DNA of 64,000 nt from Acheta domesticus (lineage: Eukaryota > Arthropoda > Insecta > Orthoptera > Gryllidae). The notes beneath the pieces are model-generated. The model saw only the letters and a program-made list of their open reading frames with translations. It made no database searches and was not told where the DNA came from. A program made the position numbers and the translations under genes. The DNA is taken from positions 69,582,984 to 69,646,983 of the forward strand of contig JAHLJT010003656.1 in assembly GCA_031308135.1 (NCBI GenBank), in the 5' to 3' direction. The first letter of the stretch is position 1. Each line of letters begins with the position of its first letter. Of the stretch, positions 31,150 to 43,664 are shown piece after piece.

Positions 31150-31435
31150 TGATTCCACAAACCACAACGATCTGGGTATCCGCCCGCAGACTTCGGCCAG
31201 ATTTCCCAGATAGCACGTCATTAAGACCACGCAGCACCTCTCGCTCCTTCACTTCCTCCGACGCCGCAACCGGATCAGCCTGGCGCCTCCGGTTCGAACC
31301 TCGGCACCGCCCCACCCTTGCTACCGTGCTGTCCCGCTCCCTTCCCCTCCTCACCCTTCTGCTTCGCCCCCAGGCCTCCACCCAACCCCCACCACGGCCG
31401 GGGCACGGCAGCGCACAGTGGTTCGAGATGAACAA
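31150..31435. other. GC-rich island with a tRNA-like B-box
   Basis: CCGGTTCGAACCTCGG (about 31289) is a perfect, self-complementary B-box core and suggests a SINE head on either strand. The rest is CpG-rich and unassigned. It directly abuts the 3' end of the LINE on the minus strand. Confidence 0.4.
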
Positions 31436-31436
31436 G

Positions 31437-32060
31437 TAGTAGTAGTATAGCGAGTTGTAATACACCCTACGGTGCCTCTTGCATCACAGCGTCCTTATCT
31501 CTCTGTTGGTGAAGTCTTCATTTCTCAATCCTCTTCTGACCATTGCCTCTTCCACTCCTTCTCCCCAAATAAGTCTAGGTCTTCCTCTTCTTCGATGGGT
31601 CGCTGGTTGCCATTTCCACAGTATTTTCGGCCAACGTTCCTCGTTAATTCTTTACTTGTGTCCATGCCATTTTTGTCTTTTCACTTCTATGTTATCATTT
31701 ATATTAAAACTTACTTCCGCTTTACGTTTATTTCTTCATTCTTATCTTTATCCATTAGAGTCAGTCCACAACTTCGGCGCCAGAAGTCCATTTCCATTGC
31801 TGTCAATTGTTTTCGCTCTTTTTTGTTACTTCCCATACCTCAAACCCATAAAGTGCAATATTCTCTACAACGGTCTTATACAAATTCCTTATTACACTCT
31901 TGCTTAATTTATCTTTCCATATGATACGAAATGAACAAACAACGGCAATAAATGGTAACAAATGAGGTGATACATCATTGATATGTTTACATGCAGTTTT
32001 TTTTTGAATTACCCGGGAACTTGGGATTAATCCATTGGCCTGGCTCTGAAAGGGCAATAA
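31437..32060 (-). mobile_element. LINE 3' part (minus): RT C-terminal region
   Basis: On minus, 32057-31803 gives KDKLSKSVIRNLYKTVVENI and ALYGFEVWEVTKK, the region after the RT thumb where LINEs carry a LYGAEVW-type motif. After frame breaks come MEMEFWRRS (about 31795) and RRRGRPRLIWGEGVEEAM with VRRGLRN (about 31590-31510), the usual C-terminal GRPR.W segment. It ends with GGCACCGTAGGGTGTATTAC and a (TAC)n tail at 31434-31445. The long plus-strand frames here (31472-31924, 31479-31907) are shadows. Confidence 0.8.
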
Positions 32061-32454
32061 AGCTTAGCATTTGTGAGCTGGCAAGTATACGCTGCCAGAG
32101 TTGGGCTCAATTTTGACCCCCATATTCGCCTCAGCAACGGTATCTGTAATATTTATGCATTATGTGAGAAGTTCTTCGGCTAAGCGAGTGAGAATTGATT
32201 TGGGCAGGAATAGTTCCGGGATTAATTTTGCCGGGCATTTATCCATGGTTCTTTTACAAGCCGCATGTACGACGTGGCCACTGTGAACAGGCGCTACGCG
32301 GATTGAGAAGCCAGTAAGCTACCCATCCAATCACCGACATTCGATGTCATATAGTGACACCAGGGGCGTTATGGAATGTAATTGCGAGACTGCAACCAAA
32401 GGTTCTTCGAGTCCCATTGCGTCATTCATATTCAATTGAGTCATTATCATAGGT
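32061..32454. other. Unassigned sequence
   Basis: No supported feature. Confidence 0.3.
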
Positions 32455-32640
32455 AATACCACGAGTGCTTTGGAAATTGTCGATAAATCCCCGACTCGCG
32501 AAGCGAGGATGGAATTCATCTGAGAATTTCCAAAGCACGAGTGGTATTTATCAGAACTATTCCACGAATGAAATTACGTCCAACATAATTTCAGTATGCG
32601 CCAAATATTGAAAATAACTGAAAGCATGTTAAAATCAAAG
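32455..32640. repeat. Hairpin-forming repeat shared with 55345-55720
   Basis: 32455-32478 and 32525-32548 are inverted 24-bp arms (AATACCACGAGTGCTTTGGA on the left, two mismatches) around a 46-base loop. Downstream, GAGTGGTATTTA and CCACGAATGAAATTACRTC with TTTCAG-ATGC recur at 55425-55485 in the same order. No coding signal. Confidence 0.6.
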
Positions 32641-33525
32641 ATGTTATGTTATAGTACATACGAGGTCTATTGCACATCACACAGCGATAAATACATATCA
32701 CCTCTTAAGATAGATGAGTCGCAACTTATTATTGACTAATAGGAAGGAGCGCTAAAGAAAGTCGGATAGAAAAAGCGATGACTTTTTTGATATTCACCAA
32801 CCTGATTAGGGCATTTTATATGTGTAGTAAATATTATTGATTTTAATTTCACGAGTGGAATAGTCGACATAAGATAAGTAGTTGGACCAGATGCTAAAGC
32901 TCTGAAAATGATAATTCTAGAGACTTGATTGATCACTTTTGTGATTTATTTCAATTCCTGATGATGGGGTGATCCACGGTGTAATGGGCAGACTGCCTCG
33001 CTGACGCTGCGGTTCGATCTTCGTCCGATCGAAATGGAATTTATGGTGGACAAAATTATTTTGAAAAGATTTCTTCGATTATCTCCAGTTTTCCTTGCCG
33101 ATTCTCCAATGTTCATCATCATCATCATTATTTTATCTCTACATAAACGAAACGTGGGAGACCGACGACAGCCTTATTGAAGCTTCTGGCTTCGAATTAT
33201 GATGATTGTGCCATTTTGTCGAAAATTCGCGCCGTACAGTAAATAACTAAATAATTACAGGTAAATGCTGGAGAACTAGATAGACAAATAGAAACTATTC
33301 TACAATAGAAATTATTCTAGCTGAATACAGAAATATAAACTTTATAATTTACAAATAAGAATTGAGCTAGATGTATCATAATTATTTCATTCTCTATCTA
33401 GTACATGCAAGTGACTTTTACTTATTTGTATATATTCATATATATTTACATGAAATGCGTACATCTACTACATACGTATATACCTAATATACCTACAATT
33501 CATGTGAATTGTCAATTAATTAAGG
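32641..33525. other. A/T-rich DNA with a possible SINE head
   Basis: GTGATCCACGGTGTAATGGG with GCGGTTCGATCTTCG at 32967-33020 looks like a degraded tRNA-derived head. A short (ATC)n lies at 33114-33130. Otherwise nothing. Confidence 0.3.
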
Positions 33526-33529
33526 ACAA

Positions 33530-35411
33530 AGATTATTCCTAACGAGAGAGAAACTGCAAGCATTTCTCAAATATAAACACTCGAAACTATCACAGGACTA
33601 TGAAGCATACAAACTCATAAGAAATCAAGTAAATATACAGATCAGGAAAGTAAAACAAAATGATTGGAAACCCTTTATTGCAAGGCTAGAACATAACTTT
33701 TATGACATACAAAAGCAGATATGGTGTTTTATAAGGAATGCACGATCAGAAACAAATGAATTAATAAATGTAACAAAAATTAGTAATAAGGAATGGGTGG
33801 AATACTTTAGTAATGTGTTCTACAGTGATGAACCCCCAACACTGGATATTGTCGACACATTCACACAGGAGTTTGAGATTTCAGAGGAACAGATAATGCA
33901 AACAATACCCAAATTAAAAAAATAGAAAGTCATCTGCGGAGAATGGCATATCTAATGAATTATTGAAATATGGAGGACAATCACTACACAAAGAACTATT
34001 CAAGCGTATAAAAAGCATATGTATGCAGAGCAGAATACCGGAGCTATGGAAAACGAGCATTCTGATCCCTGTTTCCAAGAAAGGAGATACGTTAGTCCCA
34101 AATAACTAAAGAGGAATCAATCTTCTAAATACAACGCGCAAGCTAACCACAAAAACTATCACACAGTTATTGGAAGGCTTAATAGAATGGAGATAAGAAC
34201 AACAAGGATTTAGAAGAGGAATATCATGTAATGACACGATCTTCATCATCAGACAAATTGTTGAGACGTCTCTGGAATTCAATAGACCTGCATATATATG
34301 CTTTGTAGACATACAGAAAGTATTTGATAGCATACGTCTTATAGACATGGTAAGGTTATTAAAGAAAGAAAACATTCCGTGAAACCTTATTAAACTTATA
34401 GTTGGCATATACACAAACAACAGAATCAAAGTAAAACATAACGGACATATATCTCAAGTCATAGAAACAGCCCAAGGAATTACATAGGGAGATTCACTAA
34501 GCCCGATACTGTTTAACTTAGTAATGAAATACATTTTAAGAGACCTTGCTAACAAAAAAGGATATCATTTTGAATGTCACAATATAAAGTCCGTCTGCTA
34601 TGCAGATGATACAGTTTTAATTGCACAAAATGAAGATGATCTACACCGCCTCTTATTCCAACTCTTTAAAACATGCCAAGCGTACAACATGAAGATATCA
34701 ATATAAAAAAGAAAATGTATGACAATGTCGAAAGAGCCATTAAGATGCAAATTAGCTTTGAAAGAACATTCAATAGAACATGTGATGGAAATAAAATATT
34801 TAGACATAGTGATAACCAGTGATGATAGATCTCTAAGAGGGGCAAAAGAACAAAGTACAAAGCAAACAGAATAGCAGGCTGTCTCAACCACTCAATATGG
34901 TATAACCGATATCTTAAAAACGAAGCGAAAACGAAGATCAGATTATCAGATATCAGGTCCATTATATTAGACCCATACTGTCATATGCAGCCGAAATCAG
35001 AGCAGACTCCAAGAAAATATGTCAAATGATGGAAGTATCAGAGATGCAAGTGTTAAGAAAAATAGTAAATAAAACGCTAAGGGATAAAGAACGCAATACT
35101 GACATACGTCAAACCTGCCAAATAGACATATCAGACTGAATTCGTGAAAGAATAAGACAATGGAATGACCACATAGACAGAATGGAGGACTGATGAAGGT
35201 GGCAAGAGACAGAAGACCTGAAGGAAGGAAAAAAATGGGTCGTCCAAGAACACGATGGAAAGAAACTTTGTTAATTTATGGTAGGTATTTATGGTAACAA
35301 CGTAGAATGTGAATTTATGAGAGTGGTTACATGAAATGTAGTTCTTTTAAAATATATTTACTTTGTTTAAAAAGATGGGCTACAGACTAAAATAAAAGAA
35401 AGAAGAAGAAG
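33530..35411 (+). mobile_element. RTE-like LINE relic (plus)
   Basis: A long 5'-truncated copy with many in-frame stops. The pre-RT helices (33540-33900) are followed by NRKSSAENGISNELLKYGG (33925), LWKTSILIPVSKKGD (34045), QQGFRRGISCNDTIFIIRQ (34200), FVDIQKVFDSI (34302, catalytic Asp present), a region B with a stop replacing the Gln of TQGDSLSPILFN (34485), and CYADDTVLIAQNEDD (YADD at 34599-34610, both Asp kept). The thumb has AGCLNHSIWYNRYLKNEAKT (34875) and EMQVLRKIVNKTLRDKERNT (35045). The C-terminal RPEGRKKMGRPRTRWKE (35213) is followed by a 3' UTR ending in an AAAGAAAGAAGAAGAAGG tail at 35395-35411. The endonuclease is missing. The RTE assignment rests on the overall motif style and tail. 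Confidence 0.85.
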
Positions 35412-36080
35412 GTTATTCATATCACTACAATGAAAAAATATACAACTTAATGAATATCTATTTTAACTGTCGAATAACTCATTAGCATTAAAAATATCAT
35501 AGTATATTAAAATATCTTAGTAAACTAAATAGATTAACGTGGCAAAACAAAAAGGAAGATAGGAAAGAAGAAATGAAAAATAACTTTCTTATGGATTTCT
35601 GCATTATGGATTTCCTTGCACTGATGAACTTAAACAACAGGCTCTCGCCTCTATTCTAACTCCATTCTCTTCCCTAGAAGTGACACATCACAATACTTTA
35701 TCATTTTCAATTAATTTCGAAAATGCATCACTTATCGTTCTTGGCCTGCGATACTGACTTAATCCAGAAAAATGAAGTTTTGAGATAAACGTCTTTAATG
35801 TTTTACCTGGTGGTCGAAATTGATGTACCTATCACATGAGAATTATTGAGTATACGAGTATACTACTGAAAGGTTACATATTATTCCTATTTATAATTAG
35901 TATTCTAAAATACAATAAAATAACAATCATTACTCAAAAGTTGTTTTTTTAATTGTGCTAGTGTTTCAACCCATGAACGTAGCAAAACACTTTTTGTAGG
36001 GACAACACTTCAATGAAACAAGATTACATTTTCTATTTGCAAACAATTCTTGTCGCATTTCGCCCATCTCGAATCACTGT
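35412..36080. other. A/T-rich unassigned sequence
   Basis: No supported feature. Confidence 0.3.
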
Positions 36081-36084
36081 GTGA

Positions 36085-36435
36085 ATGCGGTGGCGGCGGC
36101 AACGGGCGCGTGCCTTGAAAAGTGAAGGTAAAATTAGATTTCTCTCGCTGTAACAATGGTGTCGGTTTCTTGCCCGCGGCGAGGCAAGGCCGCGAGTGGC
36201 GCGCCGTGGCTGGCGGCGGGGGCGGGGGAGGCGGTGGTGGCGGCCGGGTTCGAATTCGCCCGGAACCCGGAAGACCGAGCCTTGCGCCCTCCATCTGGGG
36301 CGCTCAAAGCACCACCACCTCGTCATTGGCAGGAGCTGTCCTCCCCCGCGACCTTATAGGTTTCGTTCGGCGGCGGCGCGGCGGATTAAAAAGCGCATAG
36401 CGCGAAGGTGACGTGACGTTACGGAAACCACGCCC
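36085..36435. other. GC-rich island
   Basis: CpG-rich with a GGCGGGGGCGGGGGAGGCGG run near 36212. Overlapping frames on both strands are Arg/Pro/Gly low complexity. It lies just before the foldback, as the GC island at 5401 lies just after the dispersed foldback arm. Confidence 0.45.
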
Positions 36436-36494
36436 TCTTTCGGACGGACGCTTTTTCTTTCTTTTTTTTTTTCTAACCCTTTTGATAGATGTAG

Positions 36495-36897
36495 TTGGTA
36501 AGTCTTGTTTGTACAGTTCATAATTTGCTCGAAAACCATTAATTTTAAGTGCAAAATTAATACTAATGAAAAATATATTACAAGATAATTGAATAATTCC
36601 AGTGAAATAAAATGTAACTTTGTACACTAGAAGAAACGGCGTTGAATTTGAAATTCACCAGCGCATTTAACCACTCGGGAACTAACCACTAGGAAAGTTT
36701 CCAAGCAACGAAATGTGCTGGTAACTTCAAATTCAAGGCCGTTTTGTCTAGGTGTGCAAGGTAACATTTTATTTCACTGGAATTATTCTATTATCTTGTA
36801 ATATATTTTTCCCTAGTATTAATTTTCCACTTAAAATTAACAATTTTCGAGTAAATTATTGACTGTACAAACAAGACTGTTACTAACTGTTCGTACT
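36495..36897. repeat. Large foldback (inverted repeat, arms ~175 bp)
   Basis: 36497-36670 and 36713-36892 are inverted copies with moderate divergence. From outside in: GTCTTGTTTGTACAG, TTAATTTTAAGTG, AAATATATTACAAGATAAT, TCCAGTGAAATAAAATGT, GTTGAATTTGAA and CACCAGCGCATTT pair with their complements on the right. About 40 bases form the loop. A single copy of the outer part lies at 5317-5400. No terminal duplication or transposase was seen. Confidence 0.82.
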
Positions 36898-39800
36898 TGT
36901 GTTATTCGTCTATTTTTTTCTGAATTTTATGAAAACAAGAGAGATTGTTAATTTTAAACGCTTTTTTACTGTTGACTAGTAGTAGAAGAGTGTCGTCTCG
37001 AAATGCACACGTGGATAAAAAAATATATAAATACAGAATACCAATTATATAATTACAGTATTTTTTATGTGAGTTATTTTTAACCCACGAAGGTTATTAA
37101 CAAGCCTCATCATTGTTGATTGTCGAATTGGAGCAAAGATTGGAAAAACTCAGTTCTCTGTTTCGCTTTTTTATGTGCTCCAGTTTTGTGTCTCCTCTGA
37201 TTACGCAGGACACGACTTATCTTTCAATAACTTCTCCTTACGTTTGCCACTGATTTGCAATTTGATTTTTTTGTTATTAAAACATAAATAGAAATTAAAA
37301 AATAAAGAGCATTAATTGTTTCTCATAGTGAGGAATCAGGAATTGTGATATAAAAATTGGAATCAGGAATCATACACGTGTTTGAATCTCACGATTTCTG
37401 CTTCCAATTTTTCTTTATTTTATTGGTCCGCCACGGAGGAAACGTATTTTGTGCAACTAAAGTTGTGGGACTGAAAATGTTTTTGGTTATCTGAGAAGTA
37501 ATATGAACATGAAATGAAACGTTTATGTATAAGTTCTGTTATGCTGTTATAGTAAATAAGGAGTCAAAATTTACGACCTCGGGAAATAACTTATGAATAA
37601 TGCCAAAGTGACACTAACGTAATGATAGAAGAAAGTTATTCCCTATGATAACAAACTACGATATATCCTATAGTATCAGTGTTTTGCGATCTTGGCATTT
37701 AATACTGTTTAAAATTAAATATATAAATAATACGATAATCCTGGGATTGTTTCGAAGTATTAACTTGTTTAAAAAAATTAATGCAAAAGCAATAGCGTTC
37801 ATATTGGCCTGACGAGATACTTGAGTCTTATTTTATGTCAAACTATATTTTCTCTGTTTTAGTCTTAAGGTTGCGTCCATCAAAGAACTTCCAATGTGAC
37901 ATTGATTTATTCGCAAACAAACGGCCATAGATTGTGCACGTCGTGACTAAACTTAACCAATCGAGATAATATTGATGACTTTTGATGTATGGTGAACACT
38001 CTATTCAATGTACAACCGACACAATGAAACAATTTGCTACTCATGACCTCGGCTCTGCGTCTCGAAATCAAGAACGGCTATTAGAATAGTTTTGCAGTTC
38101 TTCTACTGTCTTGAGCAAATCATATTTCTAGTCGAAGAGATTGTACTAATAATTTAAAGTAGGGGGAACAAAATTGACTTATCGTGCAAAATCACAATTT
38201 TACTGTCACTGTTAGTCACGGAATGATATTGAATATTCACGCTACAATTTATCATTGATCTGCGTGTATTCGATTTCAGAATGTAGGTAGATATATAGTA
38301 TATGCTGCAGGTGACGCGAATGTGTTATTGACAGGTCACGAAAAGTAATTTGTGGGAATTCGCTACTGCCATGCTTGCACTTGTATTGCAAACGTTTTTG
38401 CGCCATTGTGAGGGACGGTCTCATTTCGTCTTTTTTCCGTTAGCTGCAAACACTGTACAATGCTCTCTATTGCGATAGTTTTCCAGCGAAGAATCCAATA
38501 AGAATATCTCACACTAAATGCTTAATGTTATTAAATGCTCACTGTTTGATTTTTTGATAAAAATATTTAAAAGAAAATATCAAAGAGTCTATACATCTAA
38601 TTTTGTTGTAGTTTGGCACAGTTTACACGGTTCGCTCTAATGGCTCACGAAAAATAATCAAGGTAAGGTATTTTCGTGTGGGTCACTGATTCCTCGTTGG
38701 AATAACTTACAATATTTGCTACTGTTTCTCTCGGGTAGAAAACTGTACTAATTACTCTGCACTTCTTACAAGATTTATGATTTTAATTTAAATGGGGCTC
38801 ATTATACTTGCATGACTCATTCTTCGTGTATGCTTTTTTCTGCAAACCTGCTCTTGGTTTTTGAGCAAATCCCAACGCCTCGAATGACAGCCAGTACTCG
38901 CCAAACAAAACAAGCACATACATATCCTTTGGCCGCTTTGGCTGAGAGCCATGTTTCTCAAAACTATAAGGTTAAGTGCACTGTGGTGGAATGTACAAAC
39001 GTATTAACGCAGGAACGCGTAGAATATAATCTTATTTGCATGAATAATTTTTTGAGATGTACTTTTTTTTCTGTTCAAGTGCGTGAAAAATAAATGTGAG
39101 ATACAGAAGCTTGGCATGTGGTCTGCGATCGAGGTGTAAGCTATTCAGAGATCCCATACTTGGCATCTGTTAAGAAAATATCACAAGACTATCATTTACA
39201 AAAGAATCGGAGCGTGTTCTTGCGGCTTACTTTTCTTTGTCTATTTTGCGGCTTGCTTTGAGCTCTATCTGGCCTTATTCCCAGTTTATATGGTAAGTGC
39301 GTAAAAATGATGAAGATAATAAAATAAAGGGTTATTAGATGTTACTGGCCAACAAATTGTACACAAAATGAATCCATTTCTCTTACATGCCGAAGATAGT
39401 ACATGTTCTGCTTTCTGAGCATCATCCGACTGCATTTTTAATGCTTGATAATTGCTATTTATGAAGACAATAAAATTGAATGTTATTGGAAACGACTAAA
39501 AGTTGCTTTGCGAAGTTAGTTTTATCATGTCACAGACAAGATTAAAGTCCTTTAATTTTTTACACTTGTTTTATGTGATGAGTTTATATTGAAGTTAGAT
39601 AATAACGTTTTTCAATTATTCAGGAGTTACCTTACCCGTTACTCCAGCGTTGTTGTGTATTCTTCTTTATTGTTTCGTGAAATTGATTTTCATGATCAAT
39701 TCGAATTTCACCAAACGTAGTAGAATTCATTACAAAGACGGAAACACAGGTCCAGTGATTTTAAACTAATTTATCTTTTACATATTTAATGTTTTATTTG

Positions 39801-41906
39801 TACATTTTTATTTTTGTGTTTTTAGTAATTCAACAAGCTTTTTATTGAAGTTGTTTAATTGAACTTATTTCGGTAGGACTTTCATTGTGAATAGGTTCAC
39901 GTGAATTTTTAACAAATGTATTTTCATAAATAGTAAATGGCTTTATTAAATATTTTCAAAATAAGAAAGGCTTAGATTGCTTGTACACCAACTTTGTTGG
40001 TAAATCAAATGTAAGTCCGTCGCTCGAAGTGTGGTGAGTTACTTTCCACATACACATCAAACTTGTTCCTAATTAATTTAGTTTTCAACAGTTTGTTTTA
40101 CAGTTAATAGATGACACAATGATTGCGTGACCCTTTAAATGATCCTTTCAGCACATTAGCTATTTAAAATTATTAAATTACTGTAATTAGCAATAGAATC
40201 GATGGTCAGGTTCATTATTCATTAACGAGAAATTCTCATAGTCATAAACGTCCCTTCTGGTCTCCATCCCTTCAATTCTTCGAAAACATAAACTTTCAGG
40301 AGTACAAGATGTTAATTTTCATAATTATTCGTCAATATTTTTTGTTGGTTATAAACAGCATGAGAATTGGTTGTGAGCTTAATCTTTCCAATGTGTTTCT
40401 AACAAGTAGCGGATTGTTCAAGAGAAGAACTGCTAAGCGCAACGAGAAAGACTACCGTTTTTAATATTTCAATGATTCATCATGGAAAATGGAATTCCAA
40501 ATCTCTCTATCATCCAGCGAAGTTAAGGTATTAATTTATCCTCCTCGTGCGGATATTTAATTTAAATGAAGCTTACTTTAATTTATTTATCATCAAAAGA
40601 CAATAAAAGCTATAGTATGTAACAGCATCATTCCTGCCCCTCTGTTTACAATACATAATTGAATTATGGATAAAGGTACCCACACATGTGGTTGTCTACA
40701 TTTAAAAACTAGAAATGCTCACTATTATGTAATAAAAAACGTATTTGAATCAGCAAACAAATTACAGATTTCATTTTGTAGCTTGGTCGTTGAAATAACT
40801 AAATAACTATCATCCACCCTTCTCCCTTGTGAAGTTACACTGATGATTAGAAGCAAAGCATTGGATAATCTCGTATTTGCTCAACGGATCCCAAGAACTG
40901 GCCGAAAATCTTGAACGAGATGGGGGACATTAACCCTGAAGCTCAATTGCTGATCGCTTGATTATATGCATATTTATTCTTTTGGAATTATACAGTGCGA
41001 TTATACTGTATATCTTTAAAGATTTCAGATTCCTTACAAAATTGTATGATTTTTTTCCTGGTATTCAGGGGATTCGAAAACGATTCAAATACGTCCTTCC
41101 ACAGAAACTGTTGTGTGTGGGTACCGTAATAAAGGCAATAGTTAATTATAAGGTTTTGTTAAGTAGAGTGGAGTTGTTTCATTATTTTCAGATGAGAGAG
41201 GGCTCTGCTTCTTTGTTTGCGTAAACAGCATAGAAAGAAAATGTGAATGCATCCAATTGTTATTCAAAGAAAAGCTCTTTCCTTTCGAGTTTCTCTCAAC
41301 CAGTTTCGCTCCATTGCTTCGCACACTTCCGCCTACTGTTTTATTTCACGTTAATTGTTACTAAATTCTTTCAATGCCTTATTTTTTTCCCCAAACCTTA
41401 TCTACTACTTCCACGATAACATTTCCAGAATGAAATAACCTCCTATTCATTATTTGTATGACAGCAGCGCAGGTTTGAAAATGTTCGTTACCTCGCTACG
41501 ATCGTCTGCAAGGATACGAACCGCCGCGGGATTTTCGCCTCCCGTGCGCTCGGGGTTATCACTATCTTATATTCAGAACCGGATTAATGACTTAAGGCTC
41601 CCTATATCGAACAATGGATCGAGCAATGGACCCCCAAATAATTTCGATATATTGAACACAAGTAATTAAAATAAGTATGAATGTAAATTTCAATTGTTGC
41701 AATTTTAATAAGTATGATTAGAATACTAAATACAATATAGTATACGTGCAAATACAATATAATACACGTGCACTCATATTTTTATTTTGAATTTTTTTAA
41801 GTATTATCTATAATTTGAAAAGTAAATTAATTTTATGAACCCTTAATGCAATAACGAAAATTATTTTTAAATGTTTATGAAAACATATAAACTGTTATCG
41901 ACGTCC
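36898..41906. other. A/T-rich desert, about 5 kb
   Basis: No supported gene or mobile element. Two minor items: an imperfect hairpin at 37353-37412 (AAAAATTGGAATCAG paired with CTGCTTCCAATTTTT), and the ATTGAATTATGGATAAAGGT block at 40658 shared with 28340. Short frames (38812-39093, 40958-41224) have no domain. Confidence 0.4.
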
Positions 41907-41919
41907 ATTATCCAGTGGG

Positions 41920-42228
41920 CCGAGCGAAGTGGCTCAGGGCGCACTTCGCATTCCAGAGGTCCTGGTTCAATCCCCGTGCTGGCCATCATGACCCGCCCGC
42001 TTTCGAAGTTTCCAACGTTCGAACAGCCGAAACTTGTTCTACTGAAAGACCACGGCCTTAAAACCGGTGTCGCTAGCCAAATTCGTTAACTACGTAAAGT
42101 CACGAAGGTTTAGCGAATTCGAGATATCGCGGTTTCCTGGCTGGGTGACCGACTAGGAACCCCGAGATCTAACGGCGTTGAAGCCAATTGCCCTTTGCGG
42201 GTCATATAATGGCTAAATACCAATAAAA
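41920..42228 (+). mobile_element. tRNA/5S composite SINE (SINE-C copy 2) with 13-bp target duplication
   Basis: The boundaries are fixed by ATTATCCAGTGGG at 41907-41919 and 42229-42241. The tRNA-like head has AGTGGCTCAGGGCGCACT (41929) and B-box CTGGTTCAATCCCCG (41964). The middle carries a 5S rRNA-like block: TACGTAAAGTCACGAAGG with TTTAGC (ending 42114) and, 27 bases later, GGGTGACCGACTAGGAAC (42142-42159), close to the 5S C-box. It ends in an AATACCAATAAAA tail. The element is 309 bp and non-coding, and depends on a LINE for movement. Confidence 0.85.
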
Positions 42229-42241
42229 ATTATCCAGTGGG

Positions 42242-42796
42242 GGCTCTAAGCACGAGCTTAGTTTGCAAACGTATTAATCCACCTCCTGTACGAGTATTTC
42301 ATCGAGCTGCCGGTGCACCACCTTAGTAATAAAACGTGTTGCGTTTTTTCTGCCGCTGCTTAGAATCATCCGCTCATGCGCACGTTTACAGAGTAGTTTT
42401 CAATCGCTTTTTTTTTGAGAAAAATATTTGTAAAAATCCCCAAGATGGCTAGTCAAATAAAATGCTCTTGCGTGCGTAGCTACAGTCAACACCACGTACG
42501 TATTTACGATAACTGGGGAACCATTTCATGACTAGTCGATGGTATCTGAGTGGAATTAGCTCCCCCCTTATGGGAAGGATGCTGCTATTCCTTCGGGGCG
42601 ATTGCGTTTGACACAATTACCCATAAACCGGTTACTCACTGTCTTCTGGAAGACTGATTTGATACGAATGTACGATGAGTTTGATATGTTTATATAAAGC
42701 TAAAAATCTTCGTTGCTTATTCTTATGTTGTTAGATGGTGTTGTTAGATGCTTATAAAGATATGATGCAAATGAAAGAATTTATTGATTATTTCGG
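42242..42796. other. Unassigned sequence
   Basis: No supported feature. Confidence 0.3.
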
Positions 42797-43400
42797 GTTT
42801 TCGGGCACGTCAACTAGTATGGTCATTATTCCAGTACGTGTAGTGCATGTTTTATCACGTGATGTGGCGTTCTTCCCGCTGGATGATGAGATGTAGTGCC
42901 AACCTAACCGTCGTCTTTCAGAGTTTTCCCTATTCAGTATCTGCCATCAGTAGGGCACTACCCAGCTCAGACAAGCTAAGCTCTCAACTCCCGACTGGTC
43001 TTCCCACATGTGTGGTAAGGTAGTGCGTATAAATGTAAATGTGCATAAGTTAGGAATGAGACTAGAAGAAGGAATAGGAAGGAAAGACCGCGGGCTATCC
43101 TTGGTCCTTTTGTTAGAGTATTGTCCCCGGCATTCGCTTGTTGTTGATTGGTGAAATCACGAAGACAACCTATCAGAGCAGCCGACCGCCAGAATTCTCC
43201 TCTAGACAGTTGGTGAATTCTACCCAGCTACATAGCTTATACCACCAATGGAATGTGCCACCAATGGAACTTGCACCCGAGATATCCCGGTCAACGACGC
43301 TGCTACAGTAACGGGAGTCCCTACCGAGCCAATGCAGATGGTCAGAAGGCTGCAGTTAGAGTGACTCACGAGGCGGGCGTAACCCAGGATTTAAAACAAA
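42797..43400 (-). mobile_element. SINE-A copy 4 (minus)
   Basis: The 3' end at 42797-42832 reads (on plus) GGGCACGTCAACTAGTATGG with TCATTA. The body has CTGGTCTTCCCACATGTGTG and GCCGACCGCCAGAATTCTCC. The head side runs past 43300 with GTGCACCCGAGATATCCCGG-like sequence and CTCACGAGGCGGGCGTAACC. The head is longer or rearranged compared with other copies. Confidence 0.75.
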
Positions 43401-43660
43401 TTCATATTGATTAGTACGTAAATAAGTAAATCGTTATACTATACAAGTGTTTTGATTACTCACTACTGACATTCATACTATGCTTAATCTAATACATGGG
43501 CGAAGAAGCCAATTAGACACCTCTGTAAATGGTCATTTTTCAACGACTTTTACAGGAATAATTGGAAAGGATTTTTTAAAAATCGGTTTGGTTGTGTGGT
43601 ATTTCAGCCGACGTTGAGGGCATTTAATGAGGGGATTGTGGTAAGGAGAATTAAAAGTTG
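43401..43660. other. Unassigned sequence
   Basis: No supported feature. Confidence 0.3.
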
Positions 43661-43664
43661 GAAG

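Noticed and set aside
31472..31924. 150- and 142-codon plus frames
   Set aside because: They are shadows of the minus-strand LINE C-terminal region, whose motifs read well on the other strand.
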